A stretch of 64,000 nucleotides of DNA from Lunularia cruciata (GCA_948567375.1 OX419756.1:6205001-6269000); one strand, 5' to 3'; positions 33,577 to 45,927 are shown, counted from the stretch's first letter. The notes: generated from the sequence alone by a model not told the origin. Numbers and translations: made by a program.

Positions 33577-36409
33577 CAAAGTTAAAAGGATTCTGTTTTA
33601 GAGCTTCCTTGAATGTCGAGTATGTAGACTAGGTCCTGAGAAAACCACGCAAATGACAACTCTGTGTTTCTAAGTAGGAGACTACCACCGGGTAAGAATC
33701 ATGTACAGTGGCCCAAATCTTATTGGGATAATTTAAATCAAAGCTACGCATTATCAAATCTGATGGTTGTACTCTCAAGTGGGTATTGCAAATTCTTCTC
33801 TTCGGATGAACTTGGCAGTGCTCTCATTACAGATATCTTCCAACGTTACATCGTTAGATAATACGCATACTTAGTATAACTATATTCTCTGTAACCGTTG
33901 TACTTAACAAAAAAATTTAATAAATGTGTGAAGTGAGAAAGGAAATTCCAGCTGAGAATGAACAATCTGAATAATTACACCAACTAATGGAGCATTACTT
34001 TGCAACAGTAACGCAGGAGTAACATGGCCTTCCCAAGGACGACCTTAGACTTGTTTACTATTTTTAATTGAATGCAGGACTTTCAGGCAGATAATGGACT
34101 GTAAGTAAATATTTTAAGTGGCTCTCGTCAGCCTCAGGCTTCTCATAAGCTCTGCTCTTCACTATTCAAGGATGCCTCTCTTGACCTGCAGTGGTTCGAA
34201 TCTCGCAAAGCTGATCTTTTTTCAACGATAACCAACCCGAATGTTGTCCAAGATGCCAACAGTCGAGTGCCTCCTGAGTTCGTTCGTTCGAGGTACTTTC
34301 GGGAGAGCGAATGCAGGTGGGAATCTAGGCTGGGCAGAGTGTTCTCCTCCTTGTGTCTACATCCAGGAGCTACCACTCCACAAGAGTATTACAAATTCTT
34401 TGAAACTATATGAGAAACTATATGATCAGTTTTGAATCTTAAAAGAGGACAAGGTTACAGGATATAATAAATGTATAAAATAGAATATGAATAGAATGGT
34501 AGAAAAGAATAGGAAGTGAAATTTTGGTACTTTACAGGATATAGAAGCTCATCTGGACACATTTCCCATGAAATCTATCCATGATAACACGACAAACCTT
34601 TCATCAACCATAGTGAGCAAGACACTGGAATTTCACAGCGTCTTGTGATTTCTCTCCATGTGCGAGTTGTAAGTCAAACCGGAGAAAGCACATTAGTTGT
34701 TACACGTAATTGCTCATTCAGATCCAGAATGCGAAATTGGACGTCACATATACGGTATGCAATATATACTGAAATACAGAACATTTAGTGTGTAATATTG
34801 GGTACAAGTCCAATAATGATCGGATCTGCACTGACAGTAAGGTTTATGCCATATACGTATTGAGGAATCAAGCATCGATGAATAGTTCTTGCATAATGGT
34901 AAGCAGGGAAGAGCTAGTGGTTAATAATTACTTCAAAGCAAAACTGCTCAGATGTTAAGTGGCATTAGGAATGAGCGATTTTATTTTGAATATTCTCATC
35001 CCTTAACCTTTGCTCTTTGACTAGGAGAATACGGGATGTCCAAAGATGGACTAACAGTACCCTAATTTTACAACCTGGACTTAAAGGCACCCCAAAGTTG
35101 AGTTGGAATTAGTCAGTAGAATAATATTTAATTGCATACTATGAAGGCATGTCTTAACATTCTCATTCAACTATTATTATTACTCTCTTACTTTAGTAAT
35201 TTAGCTTCTATTTTTGTAAACTGCTTTAATATTTCAGTCAACTACCATCATCATATTCAAATAATTTAATGATTTTAGCATCTCATTTATTATCGGTTCC
35301 CTTGTTTTCTTAGTTATAATAATATGGTGAAGTCTCTCAAGTATACAACATACTTTCATAATTCATAACACTTATAAATAGGGAGGGCAAATCCAACTAC
35401 TATGCGGAGGTTACTTGTCTATAAAATAATCATCGCTTATTAAAAGAAAATGCAACCGTCCAAAAATGCTTAGTGCCAGCACGGACTGACTAATTCACGT
35501 CAGAATTGGCGGTACTGTCAAGTCGTTCTACCAACTTGGTGCCGTTAAGGTCGAGTGCCTAAGTTCTGGTACTGTTATGCAAAACATCGAAATTTGATTC
35601 ATTTGAATGGTATGTTGAACCTCAATGCACTTTGTACAGTAAATTCTCCATACACATAGTATTATATTGGATGATGTAATTACGTTTTGCGTTATGATTG
35701 AGGTGCATCCTGCTTTAAGTAATTGCGCGTGGATATTCGCTTGTAGGCTCTTCTTGCTCTGACAGATTGACGTCACTCTATTTGCACGGAAGTTTTTGAT
35801 CGGCTTAACATTATAATTCATCTTGCTTATTATTTTCTAAGTTTCCAGTGCACATTGCTTCCCAATACTGGCAGAGCTGGACTTCATATCGACATGTCAT
35901 TCTGGAAAGAGTTTTAAGCCAAGTGAGGAAAAACCCAAAAACACTTGTATAGTAGAGTTAAAATATTGCAAACCAGTTACCGTTGTCAAAATCAAAACAC
36001 AAGTAATTAAACCGTGTAAATCGACAATTTTAACATTTAATTCACTCCGTGGATATTGAACCGAGTTATAGTGGTTTCTCGCCACTTCATACTATAAGCA
36101 CAGCCCTTCAAGTGCACAAACTAGAGGTTATCGTTGACCAATCATGTAATTATTACAAGATCTGCAATTTCAGATACTGTACATGTAACAGTTGATAAAC
36201 CACGGAGTAAGGGAGCCAAACAGGTTAAGTTACAGCAAATACGTGTGCTCGCAGATTGTCTAGGGTCGGGTTGTTTGAACATCCATGTAGGATCTGCAGT
36301 TTGAGATACGATCGATGAACCATGGTGTGAGGCAGCAAGAAAGTTGACAACAGCAAACTACAAGCACATTGTCAACCGCAATTGTCTGGATAAAAAGGGA
36401 AACGACCCG
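33577..36409. other. spacer, mostly AT-rich, no gene recognised
   Basis: Except for the open stretch at 34105-34413 listed separately, I see no coding signal. Bases 34900-36100 are AT-rich. No repeat shared with other parts of the window was noticed. Confidence 0.5.
34105..34413 (+). other. unassigned open stretch, possible old exon
   Basis: About 100 codons are open on the plus strand, from just after TAA at 34102 to a TGA at about 34411. The reading has a protein-like composition (SLDLQWFESRKADLFSTI, then VPPEFVRSRYFRESECRWES and TTPQEYYKFFE). A possible splice acceptor, CTCGTCAG, lies at about 34123-34130. I do not recognise a family, and there is no start codon near the beginning. It might be an exon of a lost gene or chance. 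Confidence 0.3.
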
Positions 36410-36655
36410 TCAGATCGCTTGCGTGCCTTCACCGCTGGTGGAATGAGCGCAGCAGGACGTTCATCAAGCAGGGCAACCTCTGGCCGTGAAGCCGACATTG
36501 CCCGCAGCATTCGCGCACTGGCACCCAAGCCGTTTCTCGTCTTCCGGGCTGTGAGACTTGTCTGTGTTAGTGCTCACAGATCAAGATGTACGTACTATAG
36601 AACAGATCCTGTTCAAGTATAGTCGTGACATGGGAAGAAGATACAGCACTCTATA
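36410..36655 (-). repeat. inverted third fragment of the duplicated segment
   Basis: The reverse complement matches 50518-50740 of duplication copy 2 almost throughout, from GCCTTCACCGCTGGTGGAAT through TTTCTCGTCTTCCGG to CGTACTATAGAACA and CTGTTCAAGTA. It contains the 190-base stretch missing from copy 1 (near 21935), so that stretch is ancestral and copy 1 lost it. No coding function is evident. Confidence 0.85.
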
Positions 36656-36908
36656 CATGCCCATCATTGCTCACAACCCAGTGTACAGTTTATCAAGTCT
36701 GCGCCATATGGAAGAGAACACATGCAACCGAACGAGTTCAATCTCAATTAATGAACAGTGTTTTTCATTACATCAGTTTTCTGGTTAAAAAAAACACTGA
36801 CAAGAACTTCCCCCTCTCGATAGCTGGACATTACAGGACCTGCAAGTCGAAGTCGCCCCAGCCGATACTCATGACATTTATAATATAATATCCTCCGTTA
36901 ATATGTAA

Positions 36909-37076
36909 ATTTTCTATTTGGCATACTATCAGAAACGGTAGAAAAGAATTTAATGTATATGTCAACAAGTACTTTAAATTAGGACGATGGTTTTCATTAT
37001 GCACAATAGCATATAGATATTTTGAGATATTATTATTCATATTGAAATCGTCCTCATTTGCAATACTTGAATCTAG

Positions 37077-37137
<61 letters not shown>

Positions 37138-37757
37138 AATGATGCTAGATTCAAGTACTTCATAATAGGATATGCGCAACCATGCTGCCATTCTTCGGTG
37201 TTGGTGAAGATTTGATAAATTGGCAATGTTGGAAGGATGAATGTCAATCTGCATTACATTTTCTTTTGTCAGCGCAAGTATCAAGCAAACCATCTCAATA
37301 CTCATTCCTTTCCTCTACATGTTCTTCTACCAATTGGACCACTTGACCTAAATTTTGGTTCAATGCAAATTATAGATTCAATTTTGGTACCAATTTCAAT
37401 TTTGATTCAATGCAAATTACAAGAATCAATTTTGCTTGTTGAAAACAAGATTACAAGAACCAAATTACAAGAATCAATTTTGCTTGTTGAAAACAAGATG
37501 GAATTATTGCTTTCAATCATTTGGTTTGCATAGACCAAAATTTAGGTCAAGTGGTCCAATTGGTAGAAGAACATGTAGAGGAAAGGAATGAGTATTGAGA
37601 TGGTTTGCTTGATACTTGCGCTGACAAAAGAAAATGTAATGCAGATTGACATTCATCCTTCCAACATTGCCAATTTATCAAATCTTCACCAACACCGAAG
37701 AATGGCAGCATGGTTGCGCATATCCTATTATGAAGTACTTGAATCTAGCATCATTCT

Positions 37758-37812
<55 letters not shown>

Positions 37813-37980
37813 CTAGATTCAAGTATTGCAAATGAGGACGATTTCAATATGAATAATAATATCTCAAAATATCTATATGCTATTGTGCATAATGAAAACC
37901 ATCGTCCTAATTTAAAGTACTTGTTGACATATACATTAAATTCTTTTCTACCGTTTCTGATAGTATGCCAAATAGAAAAT
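36909..37980. repeat. 1.07-kb foldback palindrome with (AT)n tracts
   Basis: The left arm 36909-37359 and right arm 37534-37980 are reverse complements of each other with hardly a difference, apart from the length of the (AT)n tract in each arm (37081-37135 and 37761-37808). The 174-base centre (37360-37533) contains a duplicated CAATTTTGCTTGTTGAAAAC word. The near identity of the arms implies a recent origin or gene conversion. The sequence could form a very long hairpin. No transposase is inside it. Part of the inner arm edge (37353-37404) is repeated directly at 38002-38055, just outside the right arm. Confidence 0.9.
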
Positions 37981-38055
37981 TGTAATTCTTGTAATTTGCA
38001 ATTTTGGTTCAATGCAAATTATAGATTCAATTTTGGTACCATTCAATTTTGATTC

Positions 38056-38616
38056 AAAATGTCACCAACAAGCAAAACTCAAAAGGCCAAGATAGTCTGC
38101 ATACAATCTTCATTGATTGGTCTATAATGCACCACTTCTATTTTGGGTTAAATTAGCAATTTATTACTTCATAATAAAAAAATAATAAAAAAATTTACCA
38201 GTAGATAAAACCAAGTACTAGAATTCTATAATTAATATAGAATGTAGGTATTGGAATGATATCAAAGAGGATAACAAGCTCCAAACTTCTAGCTAGGCAA
38301 ATTTGTCCTTTAGTATCAAGGATTGTATGCAGGGATGAGAGGAGATATTATAGCCCAATGGCTTGGAATTTTTGTGATCAAACATTCGTCGATAGTAGCA
38401 AAATATTACTTTGAATAAATCAAGGTGATACTATGAAAAATGTCATAAAGTTTACAAAGCTCAAATAATCCTTTTTGATACTCATAAAAATGACAAAACA
38501 TTAATACCATACTGGTCAAACATTAATACCATACTGGTTTCAAATTATCGACCAATCAATGAAGATTGTATGCAGACTATCTTGGCATTTTGAGTTTTGC
38601 TTGTTGGTGACATTTT
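38056..38616. mobile_element. 561-base element with 67-base terminal inverted repeats
   Basis: The ends 38056-38122 and 38550-38616 are reverse complements (AAAATGTCACCAACAAGC ... TTCATTGATTGGTC) with a single visible mismatch. The interior is AT-rich and non-coding. The structure is that of a non-autonomous DNA transposon (MITE). I could not see an unambiguous target-site duplication. Confidence 0.7.
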
Positions 38617-39339
38617 CAAGAGTACATAGTATTCTTATGACCATTATATAAACCAAAAATATTAAAGATAATTTGGTTACAAAATCATTAAAATGGATGT
38701 TTGCAATTATAATAAGGTGTCTACAAAAAATCTTACTGGATGAGTTTACCACTTGATTTGGTATGGATCATATGAATTTGACATCATCAAGTTCATCTAG
38801 AAGACCCTTGTTAGAGCCTTAATAAAAAATTACAAAGTATAGCTTCAATTATTGACTATCAAAGAATGAAATATGTAAAGAAAATATGTAATTATATCAT
38901 TTATCAAAAAAAATCCAATCATCATTACAATGATTATCAATGGGTTTATGTCTTCACAATTAGCTATATAATCAGCTATTGCTATAATGTACCCATCACA
39001 TGTTAATTTTTCATTAGTCCAATGAAGTCTAATCCTACATGAATATGAAACTATGGTCAATGGCATTATTATAAGAGCTTTGTTTATTGATAATTATCAT
39101 AAGATTGCTTGTGGATCTATGCATACTCATGCAATATGACACTCTAATGTTCATTGTTTAATTACATTAGGTCTATTGCCTTTTGTGTGCCTCATAGAGT
39201 ACGTCTCTACTCTTTCATTAGAATTCTCCTACTATTTTATTGATATTGAGTTGCAATAAATGACTTGTTTAATTATCTTGACTTGACCATCATATTTGGT
39301 CTTGCCTTCTTGATGAGTATTTTTCAATGGTTATTATGA
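38617..39339. other. AT-rich spacer
   Basis: Nothing recognisable; it lies between the TIR element and the 3' end of the MULE transposase pseudogene and may contain the terminal part of that MULE. Confidence 0.5.
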
Positions 39340-41060
39340 CAATTCTGAAATTATTGTCTCATTATTGTAAAAAATTGGATAATTCTTTTGTGTACTTGAA
39401 GTGGGAGGAGTCTCGCTACATTTGACTCTGGTGTGACAAGGATTGGAGTGATTGTGGTTGCAATGATGGTCATACATGGCCCTTGGTAATGCACAAAGCT
39501 CTTGGACACCATAGATATCTGGGTCAAGCAATCCATCATCTTGTTGGTGCCACCAATGGTGGAAATCTCCAAGTGCAAGCATGTCCTTGGTGGCAAAGAG
39601 CTTTGCAATATGATGTTGACAAGGAATGCCTCAAACCATTGTGAAGTGGCCAGAGCATTCTGGTGTCATTGATGTACTTTTCTCATTGACCTCCCACCCG
39701 CCTTGCAAGCTTGTACTGGTCATAGGTCTTGTCAAAGCAAAATGTGACAAGACAAAGAAGTTTTCCAGATATGGCTAATGGAAGGGATACTAGCACTTTC
39801 ATGCATTTGAGCTTGAATCTTTTGTCTGAAGTGCAAAAGTGTACACCTTTGCATTTCAATTGCTTGGAAGATGCATTGGTAGACATTCAGCAAGGAACCT
39901 TTTTGGTGAAGTAAATTGACCTTGACCAACACCCAATGTGCATCCTCTACATGAGAGATGATTGTGTCTTCAAAATGGCCATATTTATTGATGGCATAAG
40001 AGGTGTAGTAATTACAGAAGGGGATCCTTTTTTTCTTCATGTACTCAATCATTGCTATAGATGCAAGCAAGAGGCCATCATTCCAATGCTCAAAAAGTTG
40101 AGTCTCCAAATTGGCATCCATTACAAGCTCTCATTGCCACAAGAATGCACTCTAAGTGTCATGATCTTTGAAGTACTTCTTGCAATGAGCGGTGATGTTC
40201 TTCTTGATGTGCACTCAATGTGACCCCAATTGTTTGCCATTGAACATGAATTGTAATGATCAAGGCATCTTCACATCAATCACAACCACATAGGGGTATT
40301 GTTGTTGTAGGATTGTTGCCTCAATTTGATCTAGGGTCCAATGGTAGGTTGCTTCTCACTTGTTGGGAAGGAAAGCAATCAATGACTTGAATGTGTGATT
40401 TGTTTTGGTCATGCCTATGACATGCAGCATTGGCATGGAAAAGTGGTTAGTTTGTAGTTCTAATCTATAATCACCAAGTCTGAGTACTGTTTTGCCAGCT
40501 CTTGAGATGCACGGGGTTGGTAAAATAAGTGTGAAACCTTAATTTGCTTGTCTATCTCAATGGCAACATTGACTTTGTAATCATATTTGAGAGTATCCAT
40601 TAGTACATATGCTTGGGTTAAACCACCCAATTGAAGTACCTTCACCACTTGGATGATATTCTTGATTTATTTTCTATTTGCAACAATGGAATGAATGCAT
40701 ACTTGTTGCATATCTTGGTGTAAATAACCTATGGCAGACTCTTGGAGAGATACATGCACTTGATTAAATCAACAATTTCCTCTGTTTTGAAAAAGCATCA
40801 AATGGTAGGTATGGCATTGGTGAATCATTTGGGTCTGGGACCACTTGGCATCATGGCATCTCAACTTGAGCTTGTATTGGCAATCAACCATCAAAGTTGC
40901 ACGTTTTTGCACAAGTTTCTCCTCATCCTACTTACATTGGATGCTTCCTCCTTATGCACAGAAATCATCTGTTTTTGAGAGATCTTACAACAGTAAGGTA
41001 AGAGACAAACCATGGTCAATAGAAAAGTGTTGCAACTGTAAGATAGTAATATAAAAATCA
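39340..41060 (-). pseudogene. MULE (FAR1-type Mutator-like) transposase
   Basis: The minus strand reads a FAR1/MULE transposase in order: KRATLMVDCQYKLKLRCHD (N-terminal region), then HLFYQPRASQELAKQYSDLV with IID (first catalytic Asp, about 40460), then MPMLHVIGMTKTNHTFKS, then QQQYPYVVVID (second Asp, about 40280), then ISHVEDAHWVLVK (catalytic Glu, about 39960), and near the end HHIAKLFATKDMLALGDFHH, the SWIM-like tail. Stops and frameshifts break it. In a live element it would cut and move DNA flanked by long inverted repeats; I did not find such ends here. Confidence 0.82.
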
Positions 41061-42929
41061 TCAAAGTGCAAAGATGGGAGAGAAAAGGAATACCAGCCAA
41101 TGATGGAGTACATGGTTGTTATGGATTGAACAGTGGTTGGATGCTTTAGGTAGAAGGCAATGTCTTAGTGCACTGAAAAGGTGTCACTACCTCTAGGCCA
41201 ACCCAAATGGTACCATGGTTACATGACTATACCATGGCAATCCCAAAAATTCTAGTCAAGCAAGCGACAACTAAAAGTAAACTTTATATGTTTAGTTGTC
41301 CCATGTCTTTATATGCTTTGTCATCTATGGATATTTGTGCTTTGTAAGCTAGAAAATAATGAAAAATCTTTTGTACAACATAATGAATGAGAGATACTCT
41401 TTCTACGTTATATATAAATTATTCTCTACTTCAGATAGGTAACAACTTGAATATGCTATTGATTAATCTATCCCATCCAATTTTGGTTATGCTAGCATTA
41501 CACCAAGGTATAATAAGGTTCATCTATGAGTAAGTGAAGTGATTTGCTCTTATTTGAAGTAACTTCAGCTAACCATGATAGAAGATATTTATATTTTAAA
41601 TTTTACTTAATCAAAAGTCCTATAGCATAAGATTTACCTATCATATTCATGGTTTTTTGCAAGTAAATCCAATAGTGGTATGCCTAATTTTGCAAAATCT
41701 ATATCAATGCATCTAATCATTATTGTGTAACTTATAATTCCCTTGCACCATAGGTATATATCACTAGGTAGTTTAATTTTCATATTGCTTCAATTTTTGC
41801 TTGATTTTGTATAATTATATCAAGGCTCATGATATGTCCCAAAAGATGCTTGAAATGAAACAGAATATGCATTTCTTTGGGCTGAGAAATATATGAATCT
41901 GATGGCTTATAGAAAGCATTGGTTCAACAAATTAAATAGTTGCTCTTCAAATTATGTATTGTAGAATAATCTAAATAAAGTTATTTGGATGTTTTATGAA
42001 TATATTCACGATGATTTACTAAAATTTAGTTTTTGTGTTCTATAACAAAATGGTATTACCCAATATACAAGGGTTGTACTCTTTTTTATAAAACTACTTT
42101 CTTCTTATCTACTTGTTCCATTTTCAACTAAAAATTTATCCATGGACAAGTAAATTTTGTGTCTTACCATTATACATGTTGTTCAATTTTTATATTGTAA
42201 GGAAAAAAAAATTATGACCATATGAATTTTTTTATAATCCATTCATACTTGTAATTGCACATTTTCTTGCATTTGATGATTATTGGTTGTAACCAATTAC
42301 GAGTCTCGATGGAATAAATGAATCTAACAATAGAGAGTTAATTGAGTCTTACCTTGACTTACAAAATTTAATTCTGATTCATCTTGTTACTTCCTCTTTC
42401 TCATCTTGCAAGCACCTTTTGTCAACTTGATTTGATGTTTGCATAACTCAAATGCAATTCTTTCATATTTCTTAAGCTAAATATCCTAAGACCAATCTAG
42501 CTTTTGGATCAAGAGTCTTTCAAAACCATCTATTGTAGCCTTGATCTTTATGCATTAGATCTTTTTGAGGACTAGAGGTAATTTTATTAGCAGGTTAGTC
42601 ATTATTTGGCCATTGAGTCCTTATTCTTTTGTTGATGGTTCTAATTTATATCATTGTCCAGTTAGTTTATGCTTTGAAATGAGCATTTTCAAGATGTGAG
42701 TGAGGTTGGTAGTGGTGCTACTCCTATTCAAGTACTAGTTTAATGGTAACTTGATCTTTCTCTTCTCTTGTTAATTCTATTAGATTGTGATAGATTTGCT
42801 CCATTGTCCTATGCCTTGAAAGGTTTGATATACATTATTAGACATGGTTGGGGATGCTTCTCCACTTCAATTTATGATTTGATCTTGATTTTCTATGAAT
42901 AAAACTTTTTTAATTAAAGCCAAAGTTGT
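41061..42929. other. AT-rich spacer, no gene recognised
   Basis: No open frame longer than about 70 codons and no conserved motif. It may hold the 5' end of the MULE, but no inverted repeat partner was found. Confidence 0.5.
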
Positions 42930-43268
42930 GTGATATCCAACTTGTATTAGAAGCACCATTCTAGACAATTATATCGATTTTGGTTAAAGTTTGAGAAAAA
43001 TGAGCACATTACACCTATCTTTTTTGATGGTTAACGTCTCTAGAGCATACTCGATTTACTCTATTATATCTCTCTTGCTTGTCTTCTTTTTATCTTGTCT
43101 TTATCTTTGTATCTTTTTATCTTGTCTTTATCTTTGTATCTTTTTATCTTGTCTTTATCTTTGTATCTTTTTATCTTGCTTGTCTTTTTATCTCTTCTAT
43201 TTTGACCTTGATAGATGTATTGAGATTTTCCTATCAAATTTCTAGTCTAAGGAAGCAATAACTTCCAT
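42930..43268 (-). repeat. dispersed repeat, second copy, with a minisatellite
   Basis: This matches 17365-17607. It differs by an expansion at 43086-43181: a 27-base unit (CTTTTTATCTTGTC-TTATCTTTGTAT type) occurs three full times and once in part, where the other copy has one degenerate unit. Twenty-seven is a multiple of three, so the expansion would not shift a frame. The region is probably a retroelement remnant. Confidence 0.75.
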
Positions 43269-45670
43269 AGGCTTGATTAAAATTTTTATACCTGGTCACT
43301 TCTTCTCTAGACTCATGATAATCAACTTGAAGTTTTGGTCGGTGGGAATTTCATCTACTAAGACTAGACATTGCACAGTCCACCTTTTCTACTAGTACAA
43401 GTACTTTGTCTAAGGTGTTTTCACCACTATTTATAAAAAGAGTTGTTGAATGTTAAGTTTATCCCTAATTTAACATTGAGGTAATATCTTTTCCCTATCA
43501 TGGTATGTTTCTTTTTAATTGATTCATTATAAGTTGAAAGTGTATAATATATTGATTTATTTCTTTTCAAGTGCTTTGTTGAGTTCTTGCTAGCCGATCT
43601 AATTTTTCATAAACCAATTCTTCTTAAGGAATATTTTCTTTAGATCTTGTAAGTTGTTGATTTCCTCTCATCATTACCTCTTGTAGAAATGAGTTGACCC
43701 CTCTATCATTGTGTCCAAAATGTTTTATATTTTTCCTCCTCTATGCAATAAAGCATTAACCTTATCCACACCTAATGCATACAACTATCTAATAGTTGTA
43801 TGCATTCTCATATATTCTTCTCTAAAATAATTGCATATGTAGTGTTAGTTAGACCTCTCAATCATTATAATAAGACAAATGCGTCTTTATGTTCTTCTTC
43901 TGCTCTCTCTCCTCTTCATCTAATAGTTGATTTCATTTGGTTTTGCTATATGAGATTGCAATACCAACTCACCAAGTAAGATTTCTTTATTAGATGGTAA
44001 GGTTGCACAAAAACCTTGATATCCTTGATCTAGCATACCATTGGATTATTAGATTTCCAAATGACTGAGCATGTACATAATTGGTCACTTCCCTATCCAT
44101 TTTTCTATTTATGATCAAAGGTTCTTTGGCTATTTTGTCTATCTTGTAGCTTGCAGATGGATTTATTCTCATCAACTTTAACAATTGGATGAGGTTCGTT
44201 GATGAATACACATTGTGGTTGCTAAACATTAAAGATACAATTTTATTAAATAAGGACTAGGTGGATGTAGAAATCCATCCCCTTCTTTCTCGCCCTTGAC
44301 AATGCTTGATTTAATACTACAATCATACAATTCATCCAATGCCTAGAAATACATACAAAACACAAGAAGAAAAAAACACAAGAAAAAGAAATGTTTCTTG
44401 CCATAATGTCATTATGGGTAAGTCATTTTTGAATTGCTTATCTAATGCGAAGTTTCTCAATTCCCCATCATCAAGTTTTTATCAATTGCTTCTCTAGTAC
44501 AATGTTCCCTTTCGTAATTATGATTATTAGTTCTATCTGCACTCTCCAGTCTTTGCTATCAGATTATATAGCTGTTACTGTATTAGTGTCTGATAGCTTT
44601 TCTCCTCTGCTTCATAAACGGTGTCTATCTTATCCATGGCGGCTAATAAGCTGCGCCTGTATTTAGATGAACGTCTAGATGCGCTACTAACATATAATGA
44701 TAAATTCAATTCTAGATATGCTCATGTTGATGCTTAGGCGATTCTGAAGGAAATGGCATTGTAGTAAATTAGATCTACTCATTTAAAGAAACACTCTTGA
44801 CATTATTTAGAAGTTGCTAGCTTCATAACATAATCAAGTTTCTAACTGTAGAAACTGCTCTGCAACACCCACATATGCAAACATGTCAACGAGAGAAAGA
44901 GGTCGTTCAGAACTGCCTTCTTTCGGCGCTTAACGTGCTAGTGAACTTCACCTTCCCCTGCATGACTTCAAAGTCAAATGCACATGAAAGTCTACAGCAA
45001 CACCAAGGAAGAAACCCTTCCGTTCTAAATATGATTACCGTGGTACCCTACCTGACAACCGTGAACTAGCTCGACACGGTAAGCGAATCTGCAAGGTGAT
45101 ATTCAGGTAGACTTTGTGCACCAGAAGGGCAGACCAAGTTACTGCGGATTTTCCATGCCCTGACAAAATCGCCGTCTTCTCAAAGGAAAATTTGTTAATT
45201 TGGAAGCTAGAAAACAAGAATGGTTTTATCTCTTGCTTAGTTTTTACCATGGTCTCCTGCCTTCTCCTGATGGATACACATTACGCGAAGTCCAATACGA
45301 AGCAATGGTTATCAAGGTTGAGCGTCACTGTGCATGTTACAGGAGATAACCAACACGAGGCTCCATACAGAACAGATTTAGTTTTAGTAATCAAAACAGT
45401 AGCATCCCTTTACAATTGAGTTCGAAGGGCACATGATGTTTCTTGTAGGTGACCGGTCAATAGGCGACGTCAATTTACACCCCATTCTGACCAGTTGCAA
45501 AGACCATGGTCTTATTTGTTACAAGATTCAAGGCAGGACATGCGGAAAATGCCCGACACCCAACCCCAAGGATCTTATGGGAAGTGCTTGACACCCAATT
45601 CTGTTGGGTCTCCTCTTGTTCCGTGAGAAAGACCTCACCAAAGCAAAGGTACGAATGTACTCAACCGCAT
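43269..45670. other. spacer with possible retroelement gag remnant
   Basis: The minus strand between 43300 and 44230 has scattered readings that could be a copia-type gag (for example NRKMDREVTNYVHAQSFGN), but no zinc knuckle or clear motif was found. Bases 44300-45670 hold short open frames of normal composition that I do not recognise, the longest 101 codons at 45114-45419. Confidence 0.35.
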
Positions 45671-45681
45671 ATTTAAATTTT

Positions 45682-45777
45682 ACCTCTTATGTTTTAGCCT
45701 TTATGTTTTACCATTTGATTGATGGGGTCTTCCCATCCTTCCTTCTTGTTATCCTTCGCGGTCTCCTTTTCCCCATG
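45682..45777 (+). repeat. short interspersed element, copy C
   Basis: This 96-base stretch contains TTGATTGATGGGG, the hairpin GATGGGGTCTTCCCATC and TTCGCGGTCTCC. It is flanked by TTTAAATTTT at 45672-45681 and 45778-45787, a possible 10-base target-site duplication, although an AT-rich word is weaker evidence than in copy A. The left border of the large duplication falls inside this element: copy 1 has only its 3' part (17628-17668). Confidence 0.68.
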
Positions 45778-45927
45778 TTTAAATTTTCGATGAGCCCAGA
45801 AACCACATCATCCGTGGTGAAAGGAGCCCTTCTTGTTAACGTGACAAACTAAGGATAATTCTCAGTGACGACGGACAGTACATAGGCAGGCCATTCGGTA
45901 GTCAGATTTCGAAGGATGGGTTTCTTC

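Noticed and set aside
37054-38052. Long open frames through the (AT)n tracts, with readings such as IANLSNL that resemble leucine-rich repeats
   Set aside because: They run through simple-sequence Tyr-Ile repeats, occur identically in both palindrome arms, and have no LRR periodicity.
43086-43181. CRISPR-like array
   Set aside because: The units are directly adjacent with no spacers and the genome is clearly that of a plant; it is a minisatellite.
45114-45419. 101-codon open frame with LSVTVHVTG and TDLVLVI, reminiscent of the start of a VWA domain
   Set aside because: The resemblance is a few hydrophobic residues; the MIDAS D-x-S-x-S motif is absent and the rest is unrecognisable.
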